Part shown: one piece after another, positions 43,978-53,053 of the stretch
Layout: every line of letters starts with the position of its first letter
Position numbering within the stretch: the stretch's first letter is position 1
Origin: Bacteriovoracaceae bacterium
GTDB taxonomy: Bacteria > Bdellovibrionota > Bacteriovoracia > Bacteriovoracales > Bacteriovoracaceae
Reading direction: 5' to 3'
NCBI GenBank assembly: GCA_013141065.1
Contig: JABFRR010000016.1
Span: 228,595 to 292,594 of the forward strand
DNA: 64,000 nt
The notes under the pieces: model-generated
The model's database searches: none
What the model was told of the DNA's origin: nothing
Seen by the model: only the letters and a program-made list of their open reading frames with translations
Made by a program: the position numbers and the translations under genes

Positions 43978-44712
43978 ATGAAACTGGCTTTACTCATTTT
44001 TTCTTTAGTTTTTTTTCCACTTCGCTCAGAAAGTGCACTGGAGTATTCAAAATTAGAATTTCCCGGTTGCCCGGAAAATGCTTTTTGTAAAAAAAATACC
44101 GGTGAGGTACGGCAAAAATGGATAGAAGAATTAGACCAATTTATTAAAAATAAAATTTCGGAAAGCATTTTTAATCAAAATCTCCAAAAAAATCATGGTA
44201 TGCCCGTTGCTAGCTGGGCATTAGAAGAAGCCAGTATTCTACCCAATATCATGATGTGGGATTCACCATGTTCTCAACATAAAAAAGAAGCCTCGAAATT
44301 CTATATTAGTGAAATATTTAAAAAAAATCTAAAGGAAGCAGACCTAAAAGATTCTCAAAGTTTGTATTTTTCTCGGGCCTATGGAATTGGAGTCGATAAA
44401 AAGATTTTTTCCGTCATTATTCCTCGTGGAGAAACTCCCCTCTTCATAGAAAACGGTTATTACTATTTTTTAGAAGATGAAGAGGGCAAATATTTTGGAT
44501 TATTAATTAACCAAAAAGGTGATTTGAAAATAACAAAAATTCAATCAATCACTGAAACTGCCAAAGACTCAGTTTGCATAAAAGAGCAAGTTGATCAATT
44601 TTTAAGAGAGGCTCCCTCTCCAACTTTTTATAAAGGCTACACTTGTAAAGAAATTTGGGACAAGACAAATAAAGTATATCGTCCAATGCTTTTTGGTTGG
44701 AGTTGCAACTGA
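43978..44712 (+). CDS. exported protein of unknown function
   Basis: A 244-residue protein with a signal peptide (about 1-20). The mature part has six or seven cysteines (PGCPENAFC, SPCSQ, SVCIK, YTCKE, GWSC), suggesting disulfides in the periplasm. No domain is recognised. AGGA precedes the ATG. It follows the ABC1 kinase gene by 11 bases, and its 3' end overlaps the start of the nuclease/phosphatase-fold gene by 16 bases. Confidence 0.75.
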   Translation: MKLALLIFSLVFFPLRSESALEYSKLEFPGCPENAFCKKNTGEVRQKWIEELDQFIKNKISESIFNQNLQKNHGMPVASWALEEASILPNIMMWDSPCSQHKKEASKFYISEIFKKNLKEADLKDSQSLYFSRAYGIGVDKKIFSVIIPRGETPLFIENGYYYFLEDEEGKYFGLLINQKGDLKITKIQSITETAKDSVCIKEQVDQFLREAPSPTFYKGYTCKEIWDKTNKVYRPMLFGWSCN

Positions 44713-45644
44713 TAAAAAATTTAAATAATACTTCTTTAAAACTTTGCATATATAATGTCGAAAATTTATTTCTTGTTAATCCTAATATAGGTGACAGTTT
44801 TAAAAAACCTATCGACAAAATTGAATGGGTTGCAAGGACAATCAAAGAGATTGACGCCGATATCACAATGTTAGTTGAAGTCGGTGGTTTATTAAGTCTT
44901 GATTTATTTAATTCACGCTACCTACAAAATGAATATTTCACCGCCCTTTTGCCTGGAAACTCAGATCGAGGAATCGAAATGGGATACCTTATTCATAAAA
45001 GAGTTAAATTTTCTCACCAAATTTTAAGTAACAAAGATTTAGTTTTAAATTTTAATTACCCTCATGAACAACTTGATAAATCAAAAATGCGTGAACATAA
45101 GTTTTCAAGAGATATTTCAGAGTTAAGACTAGTTTTAAACAATGAAATTTCGTTTATTATTTTGCTGGTACATTTAAAATCAAAACTCGACAAAGAGGGC
45201 CTTGATTTCAATGGCCAATTAAGAAGAAAAGCAGAATGTGAAGCTCTCGTCGCAACTTACAATCAACGCCGTAGTGAATTTCCCAATATCCCAATTATTG
45301 TCGCCGGCGACTTAAACGGCAAGGCCCAGCGTCACGATCTGGAAATGGAATTTACTTCAATTTATAAAGAAACCGACCTTGAGGATATTTTGGAAATCAT
45401 CCAAGAGCCGATCGAAAGGCGTTCAACTTACTTTCATTTCAATCGAGACTTCGTTAGAGAGGCTTCTCAGCTCGATTACATCATGCTCCCACCGGAGCTA
45501 CTGACATATGTAAAAAAGGAAGAATCAGGCATTTATCAGTACAGAGACCAGCACGGAGTCCTCCTGCCCCCCCCTCAGGACTCATTTCAAAGATATGCTC
45601 TCCCATCTGACCATTATCCAGTCGTCGTTTCTCTTAAGTTTTAG
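44697..45644 (+). CDS. endonuclease/exonuclease/phosphatase-fold protein
   Basis: A 315-residue member of the EEP superfamily (DNase I, exonuclease III, inositol phosphatases). The order of motifs is complete: IYNVENLF (18-25, metal/phosphate-binding Asn), MLVEVGG (metal-binding glutamate), LLVHLKSK (catalytic histidine), VAGDLNG (Asp/Asn pair) and PSDHYPVV (the terminal SDH). There is no signal peptide, so it is cytoplasmic. No ATG is available; TTG at 44697 or 44703, or CTG at 44709 directly on the upstream stop, may serve, with GGAG at 44699-44702. The substrate is unknown. Confidence 0.82.
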   Translation: MELQLIKNLNNTSLKLCIYNVENLFLVNPNIGDSFKKPIDKIEWVARTIKEIDADITMLVEVGGLLSLDLFNSRYLQNEYFTALLPGNSDRGIEMGYLIHKRVKFSHQILSNKDLVLNFNYPHEQLDKSKMREHKFSRDISELRLVLNNEISFIILLVHLKSKLDKEGLDFNGQLRRKAECEALVATYNQRRSEFPNIPIIVAGDLNGKAQRHDLEMEFTSIYKETDLEDILEIIQEPIERRSTYFHFNRDFVREASQLDYIMLPPELLTYVKKEESGIYQYRDQHGVLLPPPQDSFQRYALPSDHYPVVVSLKF

Positions 45645-45727
45645 ACTATTTTCATTTGTGAATAGGTTTTAAATGCGCTACATTTTGCGCTAATTTAAAT
45701 CATTACTTCACATGAGGGTTACTCACG

Positions 45728-47656
45728 ATGGAAAACGACAATAAACGAGCTCCTATTCCTTGGACTAAAGAAGAAGCTGATGATGTTTATCACATTAGTC
45801 GTTGGGGAGATGGGTATTTTGATATCAATGATCAAGGGCACCTTTGTGTTCTTCCTCATCGTGAAGAAAATGGCCCGCGCATTGATATCGCCGAAGTTTT
45901 AGAAGAAATGAAAGCCCAAAATATTCCGCTTCCAATAGTTGTAAGATTTCATGATATTTTGCGTTCGCATGTTAAAGTCATCAATGAAACTTTTAGAGAA
46001 GTGATCAGAGAAGCTGGCTTTAAAGGCCAGTACAAAGGCGTCTATCCAATTAAAGTTAACCAAATGCGAGAAGTAGTCGAAGAAATAGTCGATGCTGGTG
46101 CTCCATACGATTTTGGATTAGAAGCAGGGAGTAAGCCGGAACTCCTTTCTGTTCTTGCCTATAACGACAATCTTAATGCACTTACTGTTTTAAATGGATA
46201 CAAAGACGAAGACTATCTTCGCTTGGCACTTTTAGGCAATAAGCTTGGAAGAAAGGCCATAGTTGTCATTGAAAAGTTTTCTGAACTTCATAAAATTTTG
46301 AAACTTTCGCGTGAAATGAACGTCGAACCAATGATTGGTTTGCGTGCAAAAATGGCGATTAAAGGTTCTGGAAAATGGTCTGACTCCGGAGGGGAAAAAG
46401 CTAAGTTTGGACTCACAATCGCAGAAATGCTTACCTGTGTACAAATATTAAGAGACGAAGGCTTTATTAATTCACTTAAACTTTTTCATTTTCATATCGG
46501 CTCTCAGGTAACTGATATCCGAACGGTTAAAGAAGTCATTAGAGAAGGCGGACGTATTTACGCAAAGCTAGTTCAATTGGGTGCACCTCTTGAATACTTT
46601 GATGTGGGCGGAGGTCTTGGCGTCGATTACGATGGATCCCAATCAACTGGGGATTCCTCGATGAATTATAAGCTTGCAGATTATGCTTCTGATATCGTTT
46701 ATATACTTAAAGAAATTTGTGATGCAGAAAAAGTCGCTCACCCAAATATTGTTTCAGAATCTGGACGAGCAATCACGGCCAGACATTCTTGTGTCATCAC
46801 CAACGTGATCGACAAAATCGAAACTTCATTCACTGACTATAAAACAGATAAAGTTGAAGGTGACCATACTTTGGTGGCCAACATGCGTGAGCTTTTAGAA
46901 ATCATCAACGAAGAAAATGCCCAAGAAGTTTATAACGATGCTCTCGATATCAAGAGAGAATGCCTAAACGCTTTTAGACTTGGAATATTAAAATTAGAAG
47001 AGCGTGCACGAATAGAAACTCTATTTTGGAAAATTACAAAAAGAATTTCGGCCCTTCTTCCGACGATGGAATTTATTCCAGAAAATTTGTACGATATTGA
47101 TCAGGGAATAGCTCCACAATACTTATGTAATTTTTCAATTTTTCAATCAGCTCCTGACTTATGGGCCATCGGGCAACTTCTTCCAATTGTTCCGATCACA
47201 CGCTTGAATGAAAAACCTGAGGTACTTGGAACTCTGGTCGACATTACATGTGATTCAGATGGAAAGATTAATAAATTTATTGATATAAATGAAACAAGAA
47301 ATCTACTTCCACTCCATGAACTTCGCCCCGACGAAGAATACAATATTGGATTATTTCTTACTGGCGCCTACCAAGACGTCATGGGAGATCTCCATAATCT
47401 TTTCGGCAGACTCAATGAAGTCCATGTATTTTGTGATGATGAAGATCCGACAGACTTTTATATTGAAGAAGTCATTCGTGGTTCGTCTTCTGAAAGTGTC
47501 CTATCGGCGATGCAATACAATCCTGAGGCAATGGCCTATACAATGAAAAAAAATATCGATAGACAAATTTCTAGCGGAAAAATAAATCCACGCGAAGGTG
47601 TGCGTTTAGTTGATTTCTATGAAAGCTGTCTCAAGTCTTATACATACTTAAAATAA
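45728..47656 (+). CDS. speA: biosynthetic arginine decarboxylase SpeA
   Basis: PLP enzyme producing agmatine from arginine, a 642-residue protein of the usual length. The PLP lysine is K109 in GVYPIKVNQ; FHFHIGSQ and GGGLGVDYDG mark the barrel; the partner-subunit cysteine is in DITCDSDG. GAGGG lies about 9 bases before the ATG. The next gene, 22 bases on, is deoxyhypusine-synthase-like; neither agmatinase (SpeB) nor agmatine deiminase is in the window. Confidence 0.96.
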   Translation: MENDNKRAPIPWTKEEADDVYHISRWGDGYFDINDQGHLCVLPHREENGPRIDIAEVLEEMKAQNIPLPIVVRFHDILRSHVKVINETFREVIREAGFKGQYKGVYPIKVNQMREVVEEIVDAGAPYDFGLEAGSKPELLSVLAYNDNLNALTVLNGYKDEDYLRLALLGNKLGRKAIVVIEKFSELHKILKLSREMNVEPMIGLRAKMAIKGSGKWSDSGGEKAKFGLTIAEMLTCVQILRDEGFINSLKLFHFHIGSQVTDIRTVKEVIREGGRIYAKLVQLGAPLEYFDVGGGLGVDYDGSQSTGDSSMNYKLADYASDIVYILKEICDAEKVAHPNIVSESGRAITARHSCVITNVIDKIETSFTDYKTDKVEGDHTLVANMRELLEIINEENAQEVYNDALDIKRECLNAFRLGILKLEERARIETLFWKITKRISALLPTMEFIPENLYDIDQGIAPQYLCNFSIFQSAPDLWAIGQLLPIVPITRLNEKPEVLGTLVDITCDSDGKINKFIDINETRNLLPLHELRPDEEYNIGLFLTGAYQDVMGDLHNLFGRLNEVHVFCDDEDPTDFYIEEVIRGSSSESVLSAMQYNPEAMAYTMKKNIDRQISSGKINPREGVRLVDFYESCLKSYTYLK

Positions 47657-47678
47657 TAAAAAGCATAAAGAGGTTTTT

Positions 47679-48653
47679 ATGAAACGTGGACCAATTTCAG
47701 AATTTATGACGAGAAACTACAAACACTTCAACTCAGCTTCACTTGTAGATGCGGCCCAAGGTTGGGAGACTCATTTAGCTTCAGGTGGTAAAATGTTTTT
47801 GACTATGGCCGGCGCCATGTCAACGGCCGAAATAGGTAAATCACTGGCCGAAATGATTAGACAAGATAAGGTTCATGCAATTTGTTGCACTGGAGCTAAC
47901 CTAGAAGAAGATATTTATAATTTAGTTGCTCATAATCACTACCACCGTATTCCTGACTGGAGAGCATTAACGGCCGACGACGAAATGGCCTTATTAGAAA
48001 AAGGACTCAACAGAGTCACTGATACTTGTATTCCTGAAGATGAGGCCATGAGAAAAATAGAGGCCCTCATCAATAAAGAATGGGCAAAAGCAGATAAAGC
48101 TGGAGAGAGTCACCCACCACACTATTATTTCTGGGAAGTGTTGCGATCGGGTGCTCTTAAAGATGAATACCAAATAGATCCTAAAGACTCTTGGATGATC
48201 GCCGCAATGGAAAAAAATATTCCAATATACACTCCTGGCTGGGAAGATTCTACCAATGGAAATATGTATGCTGCTGCATGTATGGATGGAAGAATTAAAA
48301 ATGTTCACACCATGAACTCAGGCATCCAGACCATGATGAGACTTGCAGACTGGTACACTGAAATTTCAAGTAATCATTCAATTGGATTTTTCCAAATAGG
48401 TGGTGGTATTGCTGGGGATTTTCCAATTTGTGTTGTTCCTATGCTCGAACAAGACCTGGAACGATCAACACCACTTTGGGGTTATTTTTGTCAAATCTCA
48501 GACTCTACAACAAGCTATGGTTCATATTCAGGTGCAGTTCCAAATGAAAAAATTACCTGGGGCAAACTTGACAAAAGCACTCCGAAATTTATCATTGAAT
48601 CTGATGCAACAATTGTCGCTCCCTTAGTCTTTGCTTACGTTTTAAATCAATAA
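47679..48653 (+). CDS. deoxyhypusine-synthase-like protein
   Basis: A 324-residue NAD-dependent enzyme of the deoxyhypusine synthase family. The lysine that carries the aminobutyl group in eukaryotic enzymes is conserved (K296 in TWGKL), as are CCTGANLEEDIYN (69-81), the NAD-binding GGGIAGDF (241-248) and the acidic SDATIV near the end. Bacteria lack eIF5A, so bacterial members are thought to transfer aminobutyl groups to small polyamines, some acting as homospermidine synthases. Co-transcription with speA supports a polyamine substrate. AGAGG precedes the ATG. The exact reaction is inferred. Confidence 0.88.
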   Translation: MKRGPISEFMTRNYKHFNSASLVDAAQGWETHLASGGKMFLTMAGAMSTAEIGKSLAEMIRQDKVHAICCTGANLEEDIYNLVAHNHYHRIPDWRALTADDEMALLEKGLNRVTDTCIPEDEAMRKIEALINKEWAKADKAGESHPPHYYFWEVLRSGALKDEYQIDPKDSWMIAAMEKNIPIYTPGWEDSTNGNMYAAACMDGRIKNVHTMNSGIQTMMRLADWYTEISSNHSIGFFQIGGGIAGDFPICVVPMLEQDLERSTPLWGYFCQISDSTTSYGSYSGAVPNEKITWGKLDKSTPKFIIESDATIVAPLVFAYVLNQ

Positions 48654-48683
48654 GATAATTAATTACTGCTTCTCAATGACTTA

Positions 48684-48722
48684 CACCTTAAGAGTTAATA
48701 TTTTTTAATATCTCTTAAGGTG
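48684..48722 (+). terminator. long hairpin after the polyamine gene pair
   Basis: CACCTTAAGAG and CTCTTAAGGTG form a perfect 11-bp stem, extended inside by ATATT/AATAT around four T. It lies 31 bases after the stop of the deoxyhypusine-synthase-like gene. The following sequence is only moderately T-rich (CTTATATTTTC), so termination may be weak or act in both directions. Confidence 0.55.
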
Positions 48723-48790
48723 CTTATATTTTCAAAAAACACTCCGATAAAGTCATATCCCTTATGCTGAGGGATATCGGAGAACCTCAT

Positions 48791-49723
48791 ATGAAAAATA
48801 CTTTTTTGATTTCTTCTGCATGTCTTTTGACATTAATTTCATGTGCTGGAACTGAGAGCTACCAAGCAAAGATGATGAGATATAAACCTCAAACGATTGG
48901 CAATAATACAGTTCCAGAAATATCGACTAGTGGTTTTCAATTAAGCACTATCACTCCAACTGGAAGAATGCCCGCAAGTGTATCTAATAAATCGACAGAT
49001 GAAAATCAGACTAATGATGAGCTTAACCTATCTAATAAAAAACTCTACTTTCTTTCTCTCTATGGTCAATACGAAACTCTTAATAAATATACCGGTACGT
49101 TTAAAGCACCAAAGGTCAACATTTGTCCGAGCTTTCACACAAGCCTACTTGAACACAATGATAAAAAAGGAACTAATGTCGAAGTAAATGAATCAAAAAA
49201 TCTTTCTCGTACTTATACCTACGATATGAATAAACTCGATGATCCTCAATATGTTGCAAGTAATCCTGAATTACTGTTACCAGTGGTAAAAGATGAAGTG
49301 AACCCAAAAGTCATTGACAAATTTAGGTCAGAAGGAAAATCATTATCTCCTTTTAAGATGAATGAAATCGTCCAATCAGCTTTGGATATCCATCTCACAA
49401 AAACCTATTCTGAAATAAGACAATTATGCGAATATGGCGTAAGTGATAACTACTACATTTATGAAAATCTCATCACGCATATTAAATCAAATAATTTTTT
49501 ACCTGCTGAAAAAAATCTTAACACACTTTTAAAGACCACTCTTTTTTCAAATCTAGCAATTGTGACTTCGATTCAAAAAAATCAAAAAGAAATAAGTCGC
49601 TCGATTGCATCAGTTGAATCCAACAATTCAAAGAAAAAGTCACCCTATTCTAGTGAAGTCATGACCAGACTGAATGTAGAATGGGCCCAAGAGTATTTTG
49701 AATATATTGGAAAAACACGTTAG
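48791..49723 (+). CDS. lipoprotein of unknown function
   Basis: A 310-residue protein with a lipoprotein signal; the lipobox is LISC with C18 lipidated, followed by AGTES, consistent with the outer membrane. The ATG at 48791 is preceded by GGAG at 8 bases; an in-frame ATG at 48764 is less likely. The mature protein is Lys/Asn/Ser-rich without a recognised domain. It is convergent with bamB, with 7 bases between stops. Confidence 0.78.
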   Translation: MKNTFLISSACLLTLISCAGTESYQAKMMRYKPQTIGNNTVPEISTSGFQLSTITPTGRMPASVSNKSTDENQTNDELNLSNKKLYFLSLYGQYETLNKYTGTFKAPKVNICPSFHTSLLEHNDKKGTNVEVNESKNLSRTYTYDMNKLDDPQYVASNPELLLPVVKDEVNPKVIDKFRSEGKSLSPFKMNEIVQSALDIHLTKTYSEIRQLCEYGVSDNYYIYENLITHIKSNNFLPAEKNLNTLLKTTLFSNLAIVTSIQKNQKEISRSIASVESNNSKKKSPYSSEVMTRLNVEWAQEYFEYIGKTR

Positions 49724-49730
49724 GAATAAA

Positions 49731-50864
49731 CTATTTAAAAATAAACAGACGATTCCTAGAGGAAATGACGGCAAGATTCTCACCACTCGTAACCATTTCT
49801 CCAAATACGGCTGAATACGCATGACCTAGCTTCTTCGTTTCAAGAACTTCAAGAGTTTTTTGATTCACTACTTTGATTTCACCATTCGTTGTTGAAACTG
49901 CCAGAAATTTCTTATATTTCACAATGTTAGTGATAGTGCCTTCAGAAATTTTTTGAGTTTTGATCACATTGAGATTTTTATCAGTAAGAATTAACTCTCC
50001 CGAAGGTGTACCAAAGAGAAGCCCATCATCGAGAACTATTGGCGCTCGTGAAGTTTGAAATTCAGATGCACGCAGAATTTTTCCTGTATTTGGATCTAGA
50101 AGACTAAGAACACTTCCAACAGGTGAGATATAGACACGGTCATCAAAAATAAAAGGAGTGTTATCTATATCGACAAATTTCGTGGCATTTGAAAGTTTTG
50201 ATTCAAAAAGTAAAACACCTTCATCAATCGAGAGTCCCGCCAAAGTTCCATCGGCAAAACCAACAAGTAATTTATCTTTAAAAACAGTGGGTGCAGACGC
50301 TCTTTGTAGAGTCGTCAAATAAGGAACTGAGCGTTTGTAGGCCCAAAGAATTTTTCCGGTTTCAATATCAAGACTAAATATTTGGTGATTTCTCGTTTGA
50401 AAAAATATTCGACCATTGTGAATAGTCCCACGCGTTTCAACAGAAGATCCTAAATCAACTGAATACTTAATCGCGCCTAAAACTCCGTGACGTGATATGA
50501 CCCTACCAGAAACTGTCCCGTAAATTATTTGGTCTTTATGAGTCGTCACTCCTCCATGATAGGCTGAAGCATCAAATTCACTCCAGATTAATCTGCCATT
50601 TTCCAGCTCGTAAGCTTGCATGTAACCAGAGTTATGTCCTGCATACACAATGCCCTCGTGAATTAATGGCGTCTGGAGTCCTATAGGGAGATTTCCGGTA
50701 TCAGAGACTGGATCTAAATTTTTAATCCAAGAAGCGTTTAATAAAGGACGTGATTCTACAACTCCTTTTGGCCACCAAGATTGTTTACCAGCCCCCACTG
50801 TCGAGCATGACGTGATCAAAACTGACGACAAAAGGATAACAAAAGGCAGAAGAGAGTTTTTCAT
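49731..50864 (-). CDS. bamB: BamB-like outer-membrane assembly lipoprotein
   Basis: A 377-residue beta-propeller of the PQQ-repeat type with a lipoprotein signal (lipobox ITSC, C20). Blade signatures recur along the chain, for example GRLIWSEFDAS, GKILWAYKRS and GVLLFESKLS. BamB is a periplasm-facing lipoprotein of the complex that inserts beta-barrels into the outer membrane. It lies 20 bases downstream of a YfgM-like gene, the same order as yfgM-bamB in enterobacteria, which strengthens the call. Confidence 0.88.
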   Translation of the reverse strand: MKNSLLPFVILLSSVLITSCSTVGAGKQSWWPKGVVESRPLLNASWIKNLDPVSDTGNLPIGLQTPLIHEGIVYAGHNSGYMQAYELENGRLIWSEFDASAYHGGVTTHKDQIIYGTVSGRVISRHGVLGAIKYSVDLGSSVETRGTIHNGRIFFQTRNHQIFSLDIETGKILWAYKRSVPYLTTLQRASAPTVFKDKLLVGFADGTLAGLSIDEGVLLFESKLSNATKFVDIDNTPFIFDDRVYISPVGSVLSLLDPNTGKILRASEFQTSRAPIVLDDGLLFGTPSGELILTDKNLNVIKTQKISEGTITNIVKYKKFLAVSTTNGEIKVVNQKTLEVLETKKLGHAYSAVFGEMVTSGENLAVISSRNRLFIFK

Positions 50865-50884
50865 ATTATTTAATCCAAAAAAAT

Positions 50885-51571
50885 TTACATTTTAGAAAGG
50901 TAAAGCTGAGCAATTTTCACAAATTCAGCTTCATCTTTTGCTTTTTCAACAACATAAGTAAAATTCTTTTTAGCTTTTTCTTTATCGCCAGCTTTTAAAT
51001 AAAGTCGGCCCAAATCAAGATAAGTTTTTCCTTCGAAAATTTTTGTCGATAAAGACGTAAGTTTTTCTAGAGTTTCAATGGCCTTATTGTCTTCTTTAAG
51101 GTCTTCAAGAATTGTCGCCTTTCTACTCAAAACAAAATACTGTGCATAGTCTTCAGAAGCGATTTCTTCACCTATTGCAATTACGTTTTTAGCTTCAAGA
51201 AAAAATCCACCAGCTGCCAATAAGTCACTTGCTTTAAGAACAATTGGAAGGAGACCAATGTAGTCACCAACTTTAGAGTGAAGAGCTGACAAGTCGACTT
51301 CAACTTTTTTTGCCAATGTCGCATCTGTTGCCTTTGCACTAAAATCTTTCAAAACTGTTGATTCATAAAGATGAATATCAGAGTTGTATTCTGCTTTTGA
51401 TTTATCTGCATAATTCATATAAAAGCCAAATCCAACAACTGCCCCAATCAATAAAACTATGACGGCGAGGATAGCAGTCTTATTTTTACTCATGAAAGAT
51501 TGCACGTTTGCTTCATCCAGAATTTGATCAAGATCGCGGTTTGGAGTCGATGTTGTGTTAGTAGTGCTCAT
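50885..51571 (-). CDS. yfgM: YfgM-like membrane-anchored TPR protein
   Basis: A 228-residue protein with a cytoplasmic N-tail, one membrane helix (32-52) and a periplasmic helical-repeat domain with TPR-like pairs (LDLGRLYLKAGDKEKAKKNF near 180-200). In E. coli YfgM is an ancillary SecYEG-associated factor linked to periplasmic chaperones, encoded just before bamB. The gene order here is the same, supporting a role in envelope protein biogenesis. Confidence 0.85.
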   Translation of the reverse strand: MSTTNTTSTPNRDLDQILDEANVQSFMSKNKTAILAVIVLLIGAVVGFGFYMNYADKSKAEYNSDIHLYESTVLKDFSAKATDATLAKKVEVDLSALHSKVGDYIGLLPIVLKASDLLAAGGFFLEAKNVIAIGEEIASEDYAQYFVLSRKATILEDLKEDNKAIETLEKLTSLSTKIFEGKTYLDLGRLYLKAGDKEKAKKNFTYVVEKAKDEAEFVKIAQLYLSKM

Positions 51572-51740
51572 GTTCGTGTACCCTAATGTTTATTGATGAT
51601 TATTTTCTATTAAGTTATTCTAAAAAGCCTTTGATAAGTTGTCAAAAATAGAAGGCTTAGTTAGAATAAAAAGGATTAAAATAAATTACTCTAACAAGAT
51701 GCGTGAAAAGAGTTCACCACCAAGCCCTAGGAATAGTCCC

Positions 51741-52244
51741 ATGATACATCACAATTTACGAGTATTATTTGTCGGTGTTTTTATTTTGATTTGTTCGTCA
51801 CTGCCAATAAATGCCAGTGCTTTAGAAAAAACCAACCGCCTCGGTGTTGGAATGACCAATCAACTTAAAAATGACTTTCCTTCTTTTTCGTTTAAGATGC
51901 AAAAAAATCGTTCATTTGGCTATGGAGGCATGGTTGGACTTTCTACATCACAAACTAGTGGTGGATATGGTGCGGGTCTGAAACTTTATCGCAATATTTT
52001 TGACGAGCCTCAACTCAATTTTTATATGGCCGGGACAGCGGCACTTTTGTCTAACAAAATTGGTGGGGTTAATTATTCCGGATTTCAATTTGATTTAAGT
52101 TTCGGTAGCGAATTTCATTTTACAGGGCTGAACTCATTGGGATTTAGTTTTGAATTTGGAGTGTCTGCTAACAAGAAAAAAGAATTTGTTTTTGAAACGT
52201 TAGGTAACCACTTTATTATTTCAGGCATCCATTTTTACCTATGA
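51741..52244 (+). CDS. small predicted outer-membrane beta-barrel protein
   Basis: A 167-residue protein with a signal peptide (about 1-26). The mature part is Gly/aromatic-rich with alternating hydrophobic strands (for example GYGGMVGLSTSQTSGGYGAG, LGFSFEFGVSAN) and ends ...GIHFYL, a typical barrel terminus with an aromatic residue. The ATG at 51741 has AGGA 8 bases upstream; the frame is open upstream to a TTG at 51639, but that part does not look like a signal sequence. Its stop overlaps the start of the next envelope protein gene (ATGA). Confidence 0.75.
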   Translation: MIHHNLRVLFVGVFILICSSLPINASALEKTNRLGVGMTNQLKNDFPSFSFKMQKNRSFGYGGMVGLSTSQTSGGYGAGLKLYRNIFDEPQLNFYMAGTAALLSNKIGGVNYSGFQFDLSFGSEFHFTGLNSLGFSFEFGVSANKKKEFVFETLGNHFIISGIHFYL

Positions 52245-53053
52245 AAAAACTAATACCTTTTTTACTATTCTTTATACTCTTAAGCACCTGTGAAAATCTT
52301 TTCGCACAAGATGCTAGTAACGATATTTTTTCAGCTGACGATGACGATCTCAATGTCGGTGGTGATATTTTTACCGATTTCTCTGAAGACATAGAAGATG
52401 CTCAAATTGTTGAAGATGAAAGGTTTTATCGCTTCGGCCGCTTTTTTACTTTTAACTTGGCCTTAGGTCTCACTTCTTTTGATGGCAACCGAGGACTCGC
52501 CTACGAAAATCTTCCGCCAACATACGGACTTTCATTTACATTCTTTAAAGATTTTCAAACGGCTTACGGCCTTGGTTTTGAATTTTCAAAACACTCGATG
52601 TTCCTTCAAGATGCTGTCAGAGGTTTTCCAGATGAAACAGGCGGCTGTGCACCTAATGGTTGCCCACCTGGATTAGTCGATATCAGTCAACTGCGTGTCT
52701 TTTTTGCTTACAGACATTATATTGAAACGGCCAACTTAGGAACTGCGATCACATATTCTAATCCCTACATGATTGCAAGAATTGAATACTGGTATACGAC
52801 GAATGATTACAAAGATCAGACTGAACTTCCTAAAGATGCCGGTGGTGGTTTAGGTGCTGCTTTTGGATTTGGACTCGAGTTTCCAATAGAAATAAAAGAG
52901 TCTTATATCGGCCTTGAATTTCTTTTTCACTCAGTAGCATTTTACGATAAAAATACCCAAAGGTACGCTCCTTTAAACGCAGGTGGATATGGATTTGCAG
53001 ACCTTGGAGGAAACGCTTATTCAACCATGGTCAGTTATATTTTTAATTGGTAA
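52241..53053 (+). CDS. predicted outer-membrane protein with acidic N-terminus
   Basis: A 270-residue protein: signal peptide (1-22, cleavage after LFA), an acidic linker rich in Asp (residues 25-62), then a barrel-like domain of amphipathic strands ending ...STMVSYIFNW, with a C-terminal aromatic residue as expected for BAM substrates. It is translationally coupled to the small barrel gene upstream. No family is recognised. Its 3' end overlaps the convergent MFS gene by 11 bases. Confidence 0.75.
   Translation: MKKLIPFLLFFILLSTCENLFAQDASNDIFSADDDDLNVGGDIFTDFSEDIEDAQIVEDERFYRFGRFFTFNLALGLTSFDGNRGLAYENLPPTYGLSFTFFKDFQTAYGLGFEFSKHSMFLQDAVRGFPDETGGCAPNGCPPGLVDISQLRVFFAYRHYIETANLGTAITYSNPYMIARIEYWYTTNDYKDQTELPKDAGGGLGAAFGFGLEFPIEIKESYIGLEFLFHSVAFYDKNTQRYAPLNAGGYGFADLGGNAYSTMVSYIFNW

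Noticed and set aside
51639..51740. 34-residue extension of the small barrel protein from TTG 51639
   Set aside because: The extension is charged and would bury the signal peptide; ATG 51741 has AGGA at 8 bases.
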